NCBI GenBank assembly: GCA_003049485.1
Contig: PYST01000156.1
Coordinates: forward strand, 26,738 to 90,737
Length of the DNA: 64,000 bases
DNA from: Ophioceras dolichostomum
Lineage: Eukaryota; Ascomycota; Sordariomycetes; Magnaporthales; Ophioceraceae
Direction of reading: 5' to 3'
The position numbers were made by a program, and so were the translations under genes. Shown in pieces: positions 32,001 through 40,260 of this stretch. A model generated the notes under the pieces. That model was given only the letters and a program-made list of their open reading frames with translations. It searched no databases and was not told where the DNA came from. The stretch's first letter is position 1. Every line of letters begins with the position of its first letter.

Positions 32001-35000
32001 CATAGAGAACTGCTCCTGCTGTCGATGCAAAATGCGATTTCGTCTCCGCAGTCAGCCTCACTCTCATCTTTCATCTCCTCCGCAAGCCCCGCCGTTGAGG
32101 CCATCATCAAAGATCACCTCTTCCTGGTTATCGCGGCGCTAGCAGCATCGAACAAGACAGAAGGCCGCCGTCAGGCCGCCTTCTCCGCGGTTGCATGGGT
32201 CCAGTTCGCCGTTGGCTGCATCAAGCTCTACGTTCCGGACAAGATATTCGATCCTCACCTCCGCGCCAAGGTGGAGATGGACTCGCACCAGGAGTTCGTG
32301 GCATTGCTGCGGCGGAAACTGTCGGCTCTGGACGAGTTCGACCGCCTGTTTGCCGATGGCTCACCCGGACTGCGCTCGAAGCTCCTGAGGGACGAGGTCC
32401 AAGCGGCAGTGAACGATCCTCCTCCGTCGACCACGGCGCAGCAGCAGCCGATCTTCAGGCAGTCGAGCCAACAACATGCCCAGATCCAGGGCGAGTTCAC
32501 CAATATCCTCAAGGTTGTTGTTAATGGAGACGTCTCAGCCTACATCTTCCGGGCCTTGACTGCGTCGTCCTCTTCTTCCTCTGAAGAGGTCGTCGGTGGC
32601 ATCCAGCTCATCAAGGACAACGTTGCGCAGCTGATCGGCAGGCTTGCGAACCGCTCCGCCGCGTACCAAGACATGACCGTGCCGGCGATGAACTTCCTCC
32701 GCTGCCTGCAGGTCGGCCTTTCTCTGGCCGACTCCTGTATCCCTTCTCCCTTGCCGACAACCGTAGAACATAGCCAGCTGTCAATGACCGCGTCTCTGCC
32801 AGGCGTCATCCCGCTGCTGGGTGGATCGCTCTGGCGACCTGAACTCGACACCGAGCTGCAACAGTCTTCGATGGCTCGGCAAACCGAGTTTCTCCCGCTG
32901 GCGATGGCCTGCGCAAGCGTCGAGGGCACCTCCTCGCTGTCCTCCGAGGCCCTGCAGACCACATTCGAGTGTTTCCACTTCCAGTACCAGCAGTGGAGCA
33001 AGGCACTGGCGTCAGAGCAGAAAGCGGCGGAATCAAAAGGCAGCCTGTATCGATTCAGGGGTAGCTTCGAGGACGAGGAGGAGCAGGATCAGGCCGAGTT
33101 CGACGAGCTCTTCCCGGACTATTCCGAGACCATTGTTGACTCAGATATTCCGAAGTCACACAGAAAGCAGAACCAGAAGCAGGGCGAGATGCAGCGCAAG
33201 ACTATTCAACTGGCCAAGTTCCACGGACAGGTGTTCCTGTCTCCAGAGGCACCAGAAAGCCGTCTGCAGAAGCTCTGCACGATGGGAGCTCTCGGCATTG
33301 CACAGACAGCAGAGTCCGATTCCAGCGAGAGCGGTCGCCCTCAGAGTCGCGACCAAAATCTGCTCTCGGCCACTCTACTCGTGCTGGGCGATAAGCTGAG
33401 AGAGCTCCACCGGGACACGTCCGCGGCCAAACAGTATAATTTCTACACGGACCCCAACCTCCCCGAGGCCCGGAAACTCGTCGAGCTGGTCCATAGGACC
33501 CAGACGCGATTCCGGGAGCTGCAAGGCATAGATGAGATTGGGCATCTGCAGCCTCTTGACGATGTCGTCACGGCGTGCACCCGAGTTTTGGAGGTCGGCT
33601 ACGCAGAGCCACTGGCCAAGATGCTGCCAGCCGTCGAGAAGCTGCACGAGTGCCTGTACGAGTGGCAGTTCCGGGGCTACGCGAGCCGCCAGTACACGCC
33701 GCCGGGCCTGTACGACAAGGTGACCGAGACCATCGTCTCGTGGCGCCGGCTGGAGCTCTCGACCTGGTCCCGGCTCTTCGACACGGAGATGCAGAAGTGC
33801 GCGGACGACGGCAGCTCGTGGTGGTTCCTGGCGTACCAGGCCGTCATCGCCGGTCCCCTGTCGCTGATCGAGAAGGGCGCGGATGCCGTCGACCTGAGGA
33901 GCCACGCGGTCGCGCTCCTACGCGAGCTGGAAGAGTACTTTGCGAACTCGGTCGTCGGCGAGTTCGCCGCCCGCCTCGGCTTGCTGCGCCAGCTGCTGGA
34001 GCACGTCCGCCTTCTGGCCGTCGAGCACCCCGCCCTGGCTGCGATCCGCGATGCCCTATTCAATTTCGTGGCGTTTTACGGCCGCTTCGAGAGGAAGGCG
34101 GCCGAGGCGATCAAGAAGGGCAGGGCCTCCCTCGACAAGGGCATGAAGGACGTGCTGCTCATGGCCAGCTGGAAGGACACAAACATCGCGGCGCTGCGGG
34201 AGAGCTCGCGCAGGTCACACCAGAAGCTGTTCCGACTAGTTCGCAAGTTCCGGGCGGTGTTAGGCCAGCCCATGCGGCCGATTATTACACTACAGGGCAT
34301 CCCGGACGAAGATGGCCTGGCGAACGGCGTCTCACTCGCCACTTCCATCCCCTCTATCTCCAGCGGCATTCCTTCTGCGCCGGTCGACGCGGACGCTATC
34401 AAGCTCTGCCAGGAGCAAGAGCAGAGGCTGGGCCGACAGTCGCGAGCCATTCGACTGTCGAGGGCGGAGCAGTTCGTTGCCAAGATGGCCAAACTCGGCG
34501 CCATCCCCGGCTCGGCCGTTCCGGCAGCAGACCTGGTAGACTCGTTCCTCTCCGACACCGCCTCAGCCATCTCGGAGCTGCGCAAGGAAACTCCACCTTT
34601 CCTGACCGATGAGAATAAGGAGCTTGTGAAGCATCTCAAGACCAGGAAGGTCCGGCTTTTCAACGACACGCTCAAGACGGTCCGTACCATGGGCTTCAGC
34701 TGGAACATGAGTGCGGCTCGGCTGGCGAACCAGAACTCCGCCTCTGTGGTCCTCGCCCGGATGAAACCTCTGCCCCTGAATGCTCTGCCCCCTGGCGATA
34801 GTTCTCTCGTATCTGCTGCTGCCCACGCCGAGTATCAGCTCCATCGGCTCGTTGACGTCGCGCCCAAGTGGCGAAACGCTATGCATGACTACCATGCCGA
34901 CCTCAGCCGCGACGCCCTGCAGCGTAGCGTGGGCTATCTGGAGTCCATCCTCTTTGTTGCGTTGCAGCAGAGGGACGTCCTCTCGGATGCGGTGCAGGAT

Positions 35001-38000
35001 TTGCGCCGTCTTGAGGAGTCCATCGCCTCAATCAACCCAATCACAACCAGCGGCGCCAGCCTTGTTATCACTTCCCAGAAGCACTCTTCTGACCTCGGCC
35101 GGGTCCTCAAGTGGCTGATCCAGGTGCTCAAGCTTGCTCGGAACGTTGTTGTGGTTCATGCTTCTCTGGGCAAGATGGACAACAAGCTTGTTGAACAGGC
35201 CTTGCAAGAATGGATCGACAAAATCTCGGCTCAACATACCCACTATCAGTCCCTCCCACAACTGCCCCCTGGAATCACCTGTTCGACAGCAGCGGGAGTG
35301 GAAAATGGGGTGATGCATGACCTGGAAGCACTTCGAGACAGCATGAATAGTCTTGCAGAGCCGCGGCCAGATCTACTGTTCGTGCTCGAGCAGATCTCAC
35401 TCTGGACGACGGTTTCGACTTCAACCCATGACAATTTGAACCCAAGGGCCTTCAACCAGGTACAACCAGAGCCCGCAGCTTCGATGCTCTACGACGAGGT
35501 CCTCCTCTCCTGTCAGAAGGTCCTGAGTGCCATGCAAAACTTCTCACAGAAGACGTCCACATTGCCGACGTCCACAGAAGACGCCTCGTGGCTGGTGGAC
35601 TACAGCTCTGGTGTTTCTGCAGCACTCAAGTCTCTTCATGTCGACACAGTCACTGGCGCCGTCAATCAATGCTTCGCAGCACTAAAGCTGGTAGCCGAAA
35701 AGGAAGATATGGTTGAGAACAAGGCCGCACTTTCCATCTTCGCGACGGCCTTGCCTATCCTAAAGCAATACGCAATGGTCGGCCAGCAGACACTCTCCCA
35801 ACTGGCCCACCTCCACTCCTCAACGTGCAGGATGGGCCACCAGCTCGCCAAGTCGTTCTTGGACGTTGCATCTCATGGCTTCTGCACACCCCAGGAGAAG
35901 TCGGATGAGAAGTCCGGAGACCAGGGCAAAGTGGAGGGCGGCACGGGACTGGGAGATGGCGAAGGTGCCGAGAATATCAGCAAGGACATTGGGCCAGAAG
36001 AAGACCTGTCTGAGCTTGCGCAGGACCCCAACAACAAAGAGCAGCATAACGAGGACCAAGGCGATGAGGAAGAGGACGACGCTATCGATATGGGAGCAGA
36101 CGAGCTGGAAGGCGAACTCGCGAGCGTCGACGGTAAAGAGGATGACGGCTCCAAGTCTGAAGATGCTGATGAAGGAGAAGACGAGGACGACGTGGATGAA
36201 CAGGCTGGAGACGTGGACGACCTTGACCCCACCGCGGTCGATGAGAAGATGTGGAACGATGAAGATGGCGAGGAGGCAGATAAGGACCAAAGGGGAGACA
36301 GCTCCAAGGGCCAAGAGCAAAAGAAGAACGACGAGCAGGTTGGCGCGGACGATGCTGCGGATGCAGCTGGAAAGGAGCAACAGCAACAACCAGATGACAA
36401 CAACGCCCCGGAACCAGGAGAGCAGGAGATGGAAGAGGAGGAAATGGGTCCCGAGCAAGACGAAGCCCAGCCGCAAGAGGAGCTGAACAGGCAGGACCAG
36501 AATGTTCAGGAGAGCGAGGCACTAGCCCTGCCTGACGAGATGGACCTAGACCTAGGAGATGGGGAAGACGACGGCGGCTCCTCGGATGGCGGTGACGATC
36601 TAGATGATCTTCCGGAGCTAGGAGACGGCCGCGACGAGACGCAGGAGCAGAAAGAGGACGACGATGATGAAGACGGCCCAGACGATCAAGAGGGAAAGGT
36701 TCAGGAGGCAATGAACGAAGATAACGGGCCAGCAAGTGATGGCAACGAGGCGGATGGTGAAGAGGTGACCGTTAAGGACGACCAGATCGACGAGGATGTC
36801 AAGGCTGAAGACGACGAAGACGCCATGGAGGAGGGGGAAGAAGAGAGCAAGCAGGAACCTCCATCGCAGCCAAATGCGGACCACAACAAGGCCGATGAGA
36901 AGAACGCAGCGCCGAGCGAGGTGCAGACCGGTGGGGGTGGACTTGACCAGGCAGAGGATGCCAAAGAAAAGGACGACGGGGACGCACAGGACAATTCCGG
37001 CCAGCGGGAGCACGGGGACATCAGCCAGACCGGTGCAGAGCAAGATGCGGCAGCAACCAGCAGCAAAGAAGGCGCGACTTCGCGGAGGGACGCCGAGGAC
37101 GCACCGCCGCAGAACGACGACCAGGGGCAAAACCCGGACGCCAAGGAAGCACCGCTACCGTTCAAGAAACTCGGCGACCTCCTGGAAAAGTGGTACCGCA
37201 ATAACAAAGATATCAAGGAGGCCACCGCCCAGGACGACAAGCCTAGAGCAGAAAAGGAGCGCAGCAGAGAAGATGCCGAGACCGCGGCGGAGCGCCGGCA
37301 AGAGTTCCAACACCTGCAGGATGAGAATGCCTCGGCCGATACGCAGGCCCTCGGAGCTGCCACCGACGAGGAAGCCAAGCCGGTCGACGATTCGATGGCG
37401 ATCGACGACGAAATGGAAGCCGGCCCCAACAAGCCCCAGCTGCTGCCTGAGGATGACGACGAGGAAGATGAGGTCATGCAGGATGCTGCCGCCGATGGTG
37501 AAGCCGAAGCCGAAGAGGGCGCCGATGATGGTGCAGATGACGACGCAGATCAAGACGACGACGGGAAACAGGCGGACAACGAGCCTGACCAAGGTCGATC
37601 TGGGGTGTCAACTCGCAAGGGAGCCTACTACGACAGAGATTCATCGTCCCCGGAGCCGGATCAGCCACAGAGACGGGAAGAGAATGGCAGCGAGTCAAAC
37701 GACGATGACGAAGACCAAGAGGACGAGCAAGTCCAACAGACCTCCACCCAGCTATCAAGCACGCACATCGGCCCTCCAACAGCAGCCGCAGCCCGGGACC
37801 TCGACGAATGCGCGCGCCTCTGGGCCGACTTCCAGGCCAAAACCCACGGCCTCTCGCTCTCGCTCGCCTCGCAGCTGCGCCTCATCCTGACCCCGTCCCA
37901 GTCCACGAAGCTGTCCGGCGCCTTCCGCACCGGCAAGCGGCTCAACATCAAGAAGATCATCCCCTACATCGCGTCCGGCTACAAGCGCGACAAGATCTGG

Positions 38001-38885
38001 ATGCGCCGCAGCGTGCCGACCAAGCGGGCGTACCAGATCCTGCTGTGCGTGGACGACAGCTTGAGCATGGGCGAGCTCGACGACTCTACTACTGGTACCA
38101 CCACCACCGCCTCAGCCTCAGCCTCAGCCTCAGCCTCCTCTGGTTCTAATTTATCCTCCACCTCCTCCTCCCCAGGCGCACTAGCACTCGAATCCCTCGT
38201 CATGCTCTCCCGCGCGCTCGCCATGCTGGAGGCGGGGCAGGTCGGCGTGCTGGGCTTCGGCTCCTCCGTCTTCGCCGCGCACGACCTGGCGTCGGACCCG
38301 CCGTTCGCAACCGCCGACGCCGGCGCGCGCGCAATGTCCCGCTTCGGCTTCAGCCAGGACGGCACGGACGTCGCGCTGCTGATGCGGAGCGTCATCGACC
38401 GGTTCCGGGCCGCCAGGGCTTTGACTTCCGGTGGATCTTCAGGATCTGACCTGTGGCAGCTTGCGCTGGTCATGTCGGATGGGCTGACGCCTTCTGCGTC
38501 GCATGAGGGGATTCGGAGGTTGTTGAGGGAGGCGATGGAGGAGAGGATCATGGTTGTGTTTATCATTATGGATGGTGAGCAGCAGCAGTCGCAGCAGTCG
38601 CAGCAGCAGGGAGGTGGTGGTGGGGGGAAGAAAGCAGGAGGAAAAGGAGGGAAGATGACGATGGCTGTGGGGAAGCAGCAACAGCAGCAGCAGAAGAGAA
38701 CTAGCGTGCTGGATCTCAAGGAGGCGAAGTTCGTCAAGGACGAGCGCGGCGAGAGCTCCGTCGTGCTGGAGCGATACCTCGACTCGTTCCCGTTCCCTTA
38801 CTATCTCATCGTGCATCGCCTCGACGACTTGCCTGGTGCCTTGGCTGGACTGTTGCGGACTTGGTTTGCGGAGGTGAACTCGTGA
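23088..38885 (+). CDS. MDN1: midasin, dynein-like AAA ATPase of 60S ribosome assembly
   Basis: Removes assembly factors from pre-60S particles in nucleolus and nucleoplasm. One uninterrupted frame of 5265 codons from ATG 23088 (A at -3, conserved-looking MAKVDVSPQIRSLL). Six AAA modules have P-loops near residues 316 (GLPGSGKT), 649 (GETGIGKT), 1092 (GPTSAGKT), 1389 (GETGCGKT), 1780 (GNPGVGKT) and 2110 (GPSGSGKS). Walker B is WVLLDEINLAP-like in modules 2-5, EDLDRAP in 1 and LDNANLCS in 6. A long helical linker follows, then an Asp/Glu-rich tail (about 4300-4870). The MIDAS domain has D4989-x-S-x-S and ends YLDSFPFPYYLIVH...LLRTWFAEVNS. An in-frame, stop-free 81-nt intron-like segment (38095-38175) sits in the MIDAS domain; if it is spliced the protein is 5238 residues. 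A Gln/Gly/Lys-rich insert occupies 38573-38700. Confidence 0.97.
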   Translation: MAKVDVSPQIRSLLSDATVFGLLPPELRKPTWWETSTNLLDGVAEAALNHPRLTSGIFAHFEPVFSDIAARWVLNPDNGPRTERVISAFAGILPFCPYISVLLEDYLRGKSLAVVGEAQPLKLIIVQPNFDQNGSLGHPYEPDILQLLLSTWRLMSFNKRAFSGFAPAHLERLFDHPDGPVRYLAIRIFCQQFSATDLTLECLIREHINSEGPLEGVFDGENVDYTFLTLLEHTRARNLHQTRLALAKKLRDKPDSSSFPTQTLTSAVVSWGGTLIPRPSGSIPKPSSLVLTNTTISNLEDLAKCLRKPGPILLTGLPGSGKTSLVQEAARELRMDSKLVTLHLNEQTDAKVLIGLYTSDTKPGSFQWRPGILTTTVKEGRWVLIEDLDRAPTEVMSTLLPLIERGELLIPSRGDTIRAPSSFRIFATVRTTLGLDGQENIPSFLGQRFWQVLPVQQLPRQEIQQVIYETFPLMRRLAPAILAVFDGLSNMLHGHSSAAIGRGVLDRSINTRDLFKWCRRLESTLISAGSKSSDDPISDTTLDFMFMEAVDCFLGSVRDQSVRELLARKIGHEMHMSGERVAHIIHAHIPRFEDGQTRFVAGRAILHKTSRPSRIVKPKRPFASTVHAKRLLEQVSVAVQLREPVLLVGETGIGKTTVVQQLADSLGHKLVAVNLSQQSEASDLLGGFKPVNPRSLATPLKEEFEDLFAATGISAERNQKYLSQISKCIAKGKWADVSKLWSEAPKMFHQILSTLQERQRKKDADDAEEGSKPAKRRKTGSSKLDTLMGLLPRWERFSKNLEQFDIQISGGSGVFAFAFSEGNIVKAVRNGDWVLLDEINLAPPDTLESIADLLQLGPDGSPSILLSETGQIERISAHPDFRIFAAMNPATDVGKRDLPLGLRSRFTELYVGSPDKDVKDLIVIIKTYLRGNSSTIDKAADRVANLYLAIKKLAEERSLVDGADEVPHFSLRTLTRVLTYVNDVSATYGLYRSLFEGFCMGFLTLLDRKSENLVLPIILDRLTEASPKPPKRPEDGRQYVKFLSKDRDRQYWLLQGAEKPKERTDYIRTRYVERNLLNLVRATSTRRFPVLIQGPTSAGKTSMIEYLANYSGNKFVRINNHEHTDLQEYLGTYVSGNDGNLRFQEGVLVQAMRQGSWIVLDELNLAPTDVLEALNRLLDDNRELLIPETQEVVRPHENFMLFATQNPPGLYGGRKVLSRAFRNRFLELHFDDIPEDELEEILQRRCRNASPPDCRRIVAVYKELSRLRQTSRVFEQKDSFATLRDLFRWALRDADDRAQVAQNGYMLLAERVRNEEERMAVKGVIETVFKVPIGSVVLYNSLFKAEMKRLGLGLEKRNAQDVIWTGAMRRLFVLVSQALRQNEPVLLVGETGCGKTTICQVLAEVLGKELHIVNAHQNTETGDLLGSQRPVRNRGAIVDALRQDLVQALRLLGQPSDGAVEELHARYRGLAPQDLSAIVPEDLRQRILSNETRSKALFEWSDGSLVQAMKTGDIFLLDEISLADDSVLERLNSVLEPQRTLLLAEKGIDDHPIEAADGFQFLATMNPGGDFGKKELSPALRNRFTEIWVPPLADKGDVLDIVSAKLDAEFASLAGPIVEFSYWFGTQFRSSSATAFSIRDILVWAAFANKCSGRPLAFAFVHGAATVFIDTLGASPSALTSVDPESMSQQRRVCLEKLGELIGAEAGATATAASIYNAKPTLRIEATALFIGDFSIPRSAPADPAEVGGAGFAFEAPTTKLNAMRVVRALQINKPILLEGNPGVGKTTLVAAIAQACGQPLTRINLSDQTDLMDLFGTDVPVEGAEAGSFAWRDAPFLQAMQKGEWVLLDEMNLASQSVLEGLNACLDHRGEVYVAELDRVFKRHRDFRLFAAQNPHLQGGGRKGLPSSFVNRFVVVYADVFTAEDQMVIASKRAGDAVSRETVAQIIEMISALEDSVVSRRLFGSHGAPWEFNLRDTLRWIELLKHKGQREKGGDDDGDSQETAASFSLRKVEDFLDLVVRQRFRTETDRQEVVKLFRLAFKRDLEGHSLYCNTSSRFSHVGGGFVQRSMVTFSRATAPPPPINLASRLAEIESLLICVRQNLPCILAGPSGSGKSSLLQHVASVAGKDLVVFHLNADVDTMDLVGGFEQADPVRELRSALADVRACLQSFIFGGRDLAQPAAAQQPLNLNSAALDLIRLLDDERNNNLAALDSASPALSALSSAIQALASTGGVSGDSELGASLERAFTVLGRPLSLPNPRFEWFDGIIVKAAQAGQWLVLDNANLCSASVLDRLNSLLERPGGFLSINEHSGPDGEPRIVIPHPDFRVFLTMDPRYGELSRAMRNRSVEIYLDLPPPRTEVYLRHLAPVESSMLRFHDIAPTLSECSASKSPGNGGLKDAGDLAVLTADSLSLSDSALLLRFSNALDRGLLGSRAPQLPAAFLQHLRNLTSYVLAQGSPGLLASRLGSAIFNTYSSTWKPKHKPHEIGMGVEADGKSFLSSLVQMQPLHPLQDPTVVAVLESQAQVPGLPQWLGACYDIYLEVRTAEDAMKRQMHGVNIARPSALNRFQRSCISKQVAAVSKDSTAGVSAFLASVLEAVEQLVSASLGDMPPADWAEARNSLRSLLHYWWRTFRFVTGPVFEEASFQAHLLQGSKLLDRLDGDATTPDMVSAVRRGFHGAFEFGFKLTSGLGMEILWALFRPLPLPDEATFRQVVEMEHLASRFDSLRWRANATAAELETVTSSLVKVYSLVRSSAPHVEELLAAIRTEISDLESETGDTNGAVPLLSRQFEALRKMAVLGRIGSSLLEPVNENQEGGEEPSSRIWMVLSDLPTVSQMHFHSASGPAKLLQAVNYLFGQQSDIHPWSGSTSSSLLAKLDAVKSEPLSSLGALEAELPLVGRALATTTRAISRNPLESLNGILWKLVEEAVSTHVHPHFNATAELTRLYDALSESFAASSGAPSAVDGPHRELLLLSMQNAISSPQSASLSSFISSASPAVEAIIKDHLFLVIAALAASNKTEGRRQAAFSAVAWVQFAVGCIKLYVPDKIFDPHLRAKVEMDSHQEFVALLRRKLSALDEFDRLFADGSPGLRSKLLRDEVQAAVNDPPPSTTAQQQPIFRQSSQQHAQIQGEFTNILKVVVNGDVSAYIFRALTASSSSSSEEVVGGIQLIKDNVAQLIGRLANRSAAYQDMTVPAMNFLRCLQVGLSLADSCIPSPLPTTVEHSQLSMTASLPGVIPLLGGSLWRPELDTELQQSSMARQTEFLPLAMACASVEGTSSLSSEALQTTFECFHFQYQQWSKALASEQKAAESKGSLYRFRGSFEDEEEQDQAEFDELFPDYSETIVDSDIPKSHRKQNQKQGEMQRKTIQLAKFHGQVFLSPEAPESRLQKLCTMGALGIAQTAESDSSESGRPQSRDQNLLSATLLVLGDKLRELHRDTSAAKQYNFYTDPNLPEARKLVELVHRTQTRFRELQGIDEIGHLQPLDDVVTACTRVLEVGYAEPLAKMLPAVEKLHECLYEWQFRGYASRQYTPPGLYDKVTETIVSWRRLELSTWSRLFDTEMQKCADDGSSWWFLAYQAVIAGPLSLIEKGADAVDLRSHAVALLRELEEYFANSVVGEFAARLGLLRQLLEHVRLLAVEHPALAAIRDALFNFVAFYGRFERKAAEAIKKGRASLDKGMKDVLLMASWKDTNIAALRESSRRSHQKLFRLVRKFRAVLGQPMRPIITLQGIPDEDGLANGVSLATSIPSISSGIPSAPVDADAIKLCQEQEQRLGRQSRAIRLSRAEQFVAKMAKLGAIPGSAVPAADLVDSFLSDTASAISELRKETPPFLTDENKELVKHLKTRKVRLFNDTLKTVRTMGFSWNMSAARLANQNSASVVLARMKPLPLNALPPGDSSLVSAAAHAEYQLHRLVDVAPKWRNAMHDYHADLSRDALQRSVGYLESILFVALQQRDVLSDAVQDLRRLEESIASINPITTSGASLVITSQKHSSDLGRVLKWLIQVLKLARNVVVVHASLGKMDNKLVEQALQEWIDKISAQHTHYQSLPQLPPGITCSTAAGVENGVMHDLEALRDSMNSLAEPRPDLLFVLEQISLWTTVSTSTHDNLNPRAFNQVQPEPAASMLYDEVLLSCQKVLSAMQNFSQKTSTLPTSTEDASWLVDYSSGVSAALKSLHVDTVTGAVNQCFAALKLVAEKEDMVENKAALSIFATALPILKQYAMVGQQTLSQLAHLHSSTCRMGHQLAKSFLDVASHGFCTPQEKSDEKSGDQGKVEGGTGLGDGEGAENISKDIGPEEDLSELAQDPNNKEQHNEDQGDEEEDDAIDMGADELEGELASVDGKEDDGSKSEDADEGEDEDDVDEQAGDVDDLDPTAVDEKMWNDEDGEEADKDQRGDSSKGQEQKKNDEQVGADDAADAAGKEQQQQPDDNNAPEPGEQEMEEEEMGPEQDEAQPQEELNRQDQNVQESEALALPDEMDLDLGDGEDDGGSSDGGDDLDDLPELGDGRDETQEQKEDDDDEDGPDDQEGKVQEAMNEDNGPASDGNEADGEEVTVKDDQIDEDVKAEDDEDAMEEGEEESKQEPPSQPNADHNKADEKNAAPSEVQTGGGGLDQAEDAKEKDDGDAQDNSGQREHGDISQTGAEQDAAATSSKEGATSRRDAEDAPPQNDDQGQNPDAKEAPLPFKKLGDLLEKWYRNNKDIKEATAQDDKPRAEKERSREDAETAAERRQEFQHLQDENASADTQALGAATDEEAKPVDDSMAIDDEMEAGPNKPQLLPEDDDEEDEVMQDAAADGEAEAEEGADDGADDDADQDDDGKQADNEPDQGRSGVSTRKGAYYDRDSSSPEPDQPQRREENGSESNDDDEDQEDEQVQQTSTQLSSTHIGPPTAAAARDLDECARLWADFQAKTHGLSLSLASQLRLILTPSQSTKLSGAFRTGKRLNIKKIIPYIASGYKRDKIWMRRSVPTKRAYQILLCVDDSLSMGELDDSTTGTTTTASASASASASSGSNLSSTSSSPGALALESLVMLSRALAMLEAGQVGVLGFGSSVFAAHDLASDPPFATADAGARAMSRFGFSQDGTDVALLMRSVIDRFRAARALTSGGSSGSDLWQLALVMSDGLTPSASHEGIRRLLREAMEERIMVVFIIMDGEQQQSQQSQQQGGGGGGKKAGGKGGKMTMAVGKQQQQQQKRTSVLDLKEAKFVKDERGESSVVLERYLDSFPFPYYLIVHRLDDLPGALAGLLRTWFAEVNS
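38095..38175 (+). other. candidate stop-free 81-nt intron inside MDN1
   Basis: Starts GTACCA after ACTG and ends in a pyrimidine-rich stretch with CCCCAG. A CTAAT branch-like word lies about 30 nt before the acceptor. The length is 3n with no stop, so the frame stays open either way. It holds a (GCCTCA) tandem encoding Ala-Ser repeats. Removal joins SMGELDDSTT to GALALESLVM, closer to the compact MIDAS domain of other midasins. Confidence 0.6.
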
Positions 38886-40260
38886 GTGAGTGAGAGATGT
38901 TCAAGAGGTGTTAAAGAGGGGCTTTGCTAGGTTCCAAGGTCGGGCATACAGGGGCTGAATGAAAAAGTCTCTATCAAGAAAGGAGGTGGTATCGATCGAT
39001 CATTGTGGGTTCTCAGTTTTGTGTGCTTTGGTTTGAATTTCCGGGCATTTATATCAGTTTTCTTCTCATCGTAGATAGGGACAGTATGGGAATGACTTGA
39101 CGGAGTTGGGCTGGAAAAGTAGACTGGGCATTAGAATAGAATTGATATTTTTGTTCTATCTCCTGATTCCCTACCAAGTATTCGAAGAACATAATGCCAG
39201 GCGAGCGATACAAAATCCGAACGCCTTCCTAGTAAGACTGGGAGACTCGCGCCTCGTTTTTCGTTCGTTTCTCCTCCTAGTAGATGGCGTTTCCATCGAG
39301 CATACGAGGAAACACGTACATGATGGCGATGTTCAGTCTGCAGCCAACCAACCCACCGTTCCCGCCCCATCCTTAACCAGTCACCGATTTCACCAATTAC
39401 GCCATCTCCCTTCACTAATAGCCGGTATACTTCAGAGTGCCGAACTAGCTAATCGCGACGAGTGGCGGTGGTGGGACGCTGATGAGTTTGTCTACTCTCA
39501 TATCACAAACAGGGAGATGTAGGGGGATGGTGGACGGCAACGAGGTCGCCACGTCGCCAAGGTGCCGGTACGAGGACGAGACGACGATGACGGATGGACT
39601 CTAGCAACAAACCAAATAGATTATAGTGAGCATTACCTGGACGGTGAAAAGACTATGAGATATGAAATCCCCGGAAGCCCCCAAAAAAAAGTCAAGGACG
39701 AGATGCAGAGGACCAAAACCATTACACTGAAAAAGAGAAAACACAACACCGTGACCACCAGCAGCCACAAGGCGATCGATCCCACACAACCCGCAACGCA
39801 ACCACTTTCTAGCAATCAGGCAGTCAGTCCGACTGACGACTGACTACCTAGCTTAGGCACCCGGCCAGCCGCTGTCGATTTCCCCCACTCGCCCGCTCGC
39901 TCGCTCTTCTCCTTCTCTTTCCACGCGCGCGCATGTTCAATGTTCAACCATCATAAAAAAAAAAACCCCAGGACACACGGACGGCGACGTCCTGCGGTGC
40001 AAATAGTGTAATCCAGAGAGTAGGAAGAAGAAGAGGGAAATGAAGAGAAAAAAGAACACATCGAACACTCAAAAACGATCCACACCCAACAAAACACGGT
40101 CGAAACAAAGCAAAAAACCCGCTAGTTCCCCTTCCCTTCCCTTCGATGTGGCTTTCTCTTCTTTTCTGTTGCTCGCACAATTTTCACTTTCATACCAACC
40201 ATACCGCTCTCTTTCATCACCAGACTGGTGATGGTCACCAGAGATCAATCAATCAACAAC
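38886..40260. other. convergent 3' region MDN1 / YTA7-like
   Basis: 1375 bp between two stop codons. Contains A-rich stretches (for example 39955-39966 and 40040-40120) and pyrimidine-rich stretches. No supported gene; open frames are short and of random composition. Confidence 0.55.

Noticed and set aside
38573..38700. Intron in the Gln/Gly-rich part of MDN1
   Set aside because: A GTGAGC donor-like word exists, but the 3' side is purine-rich with no pyrimidine tract or branch site; more likely translated low complexity.
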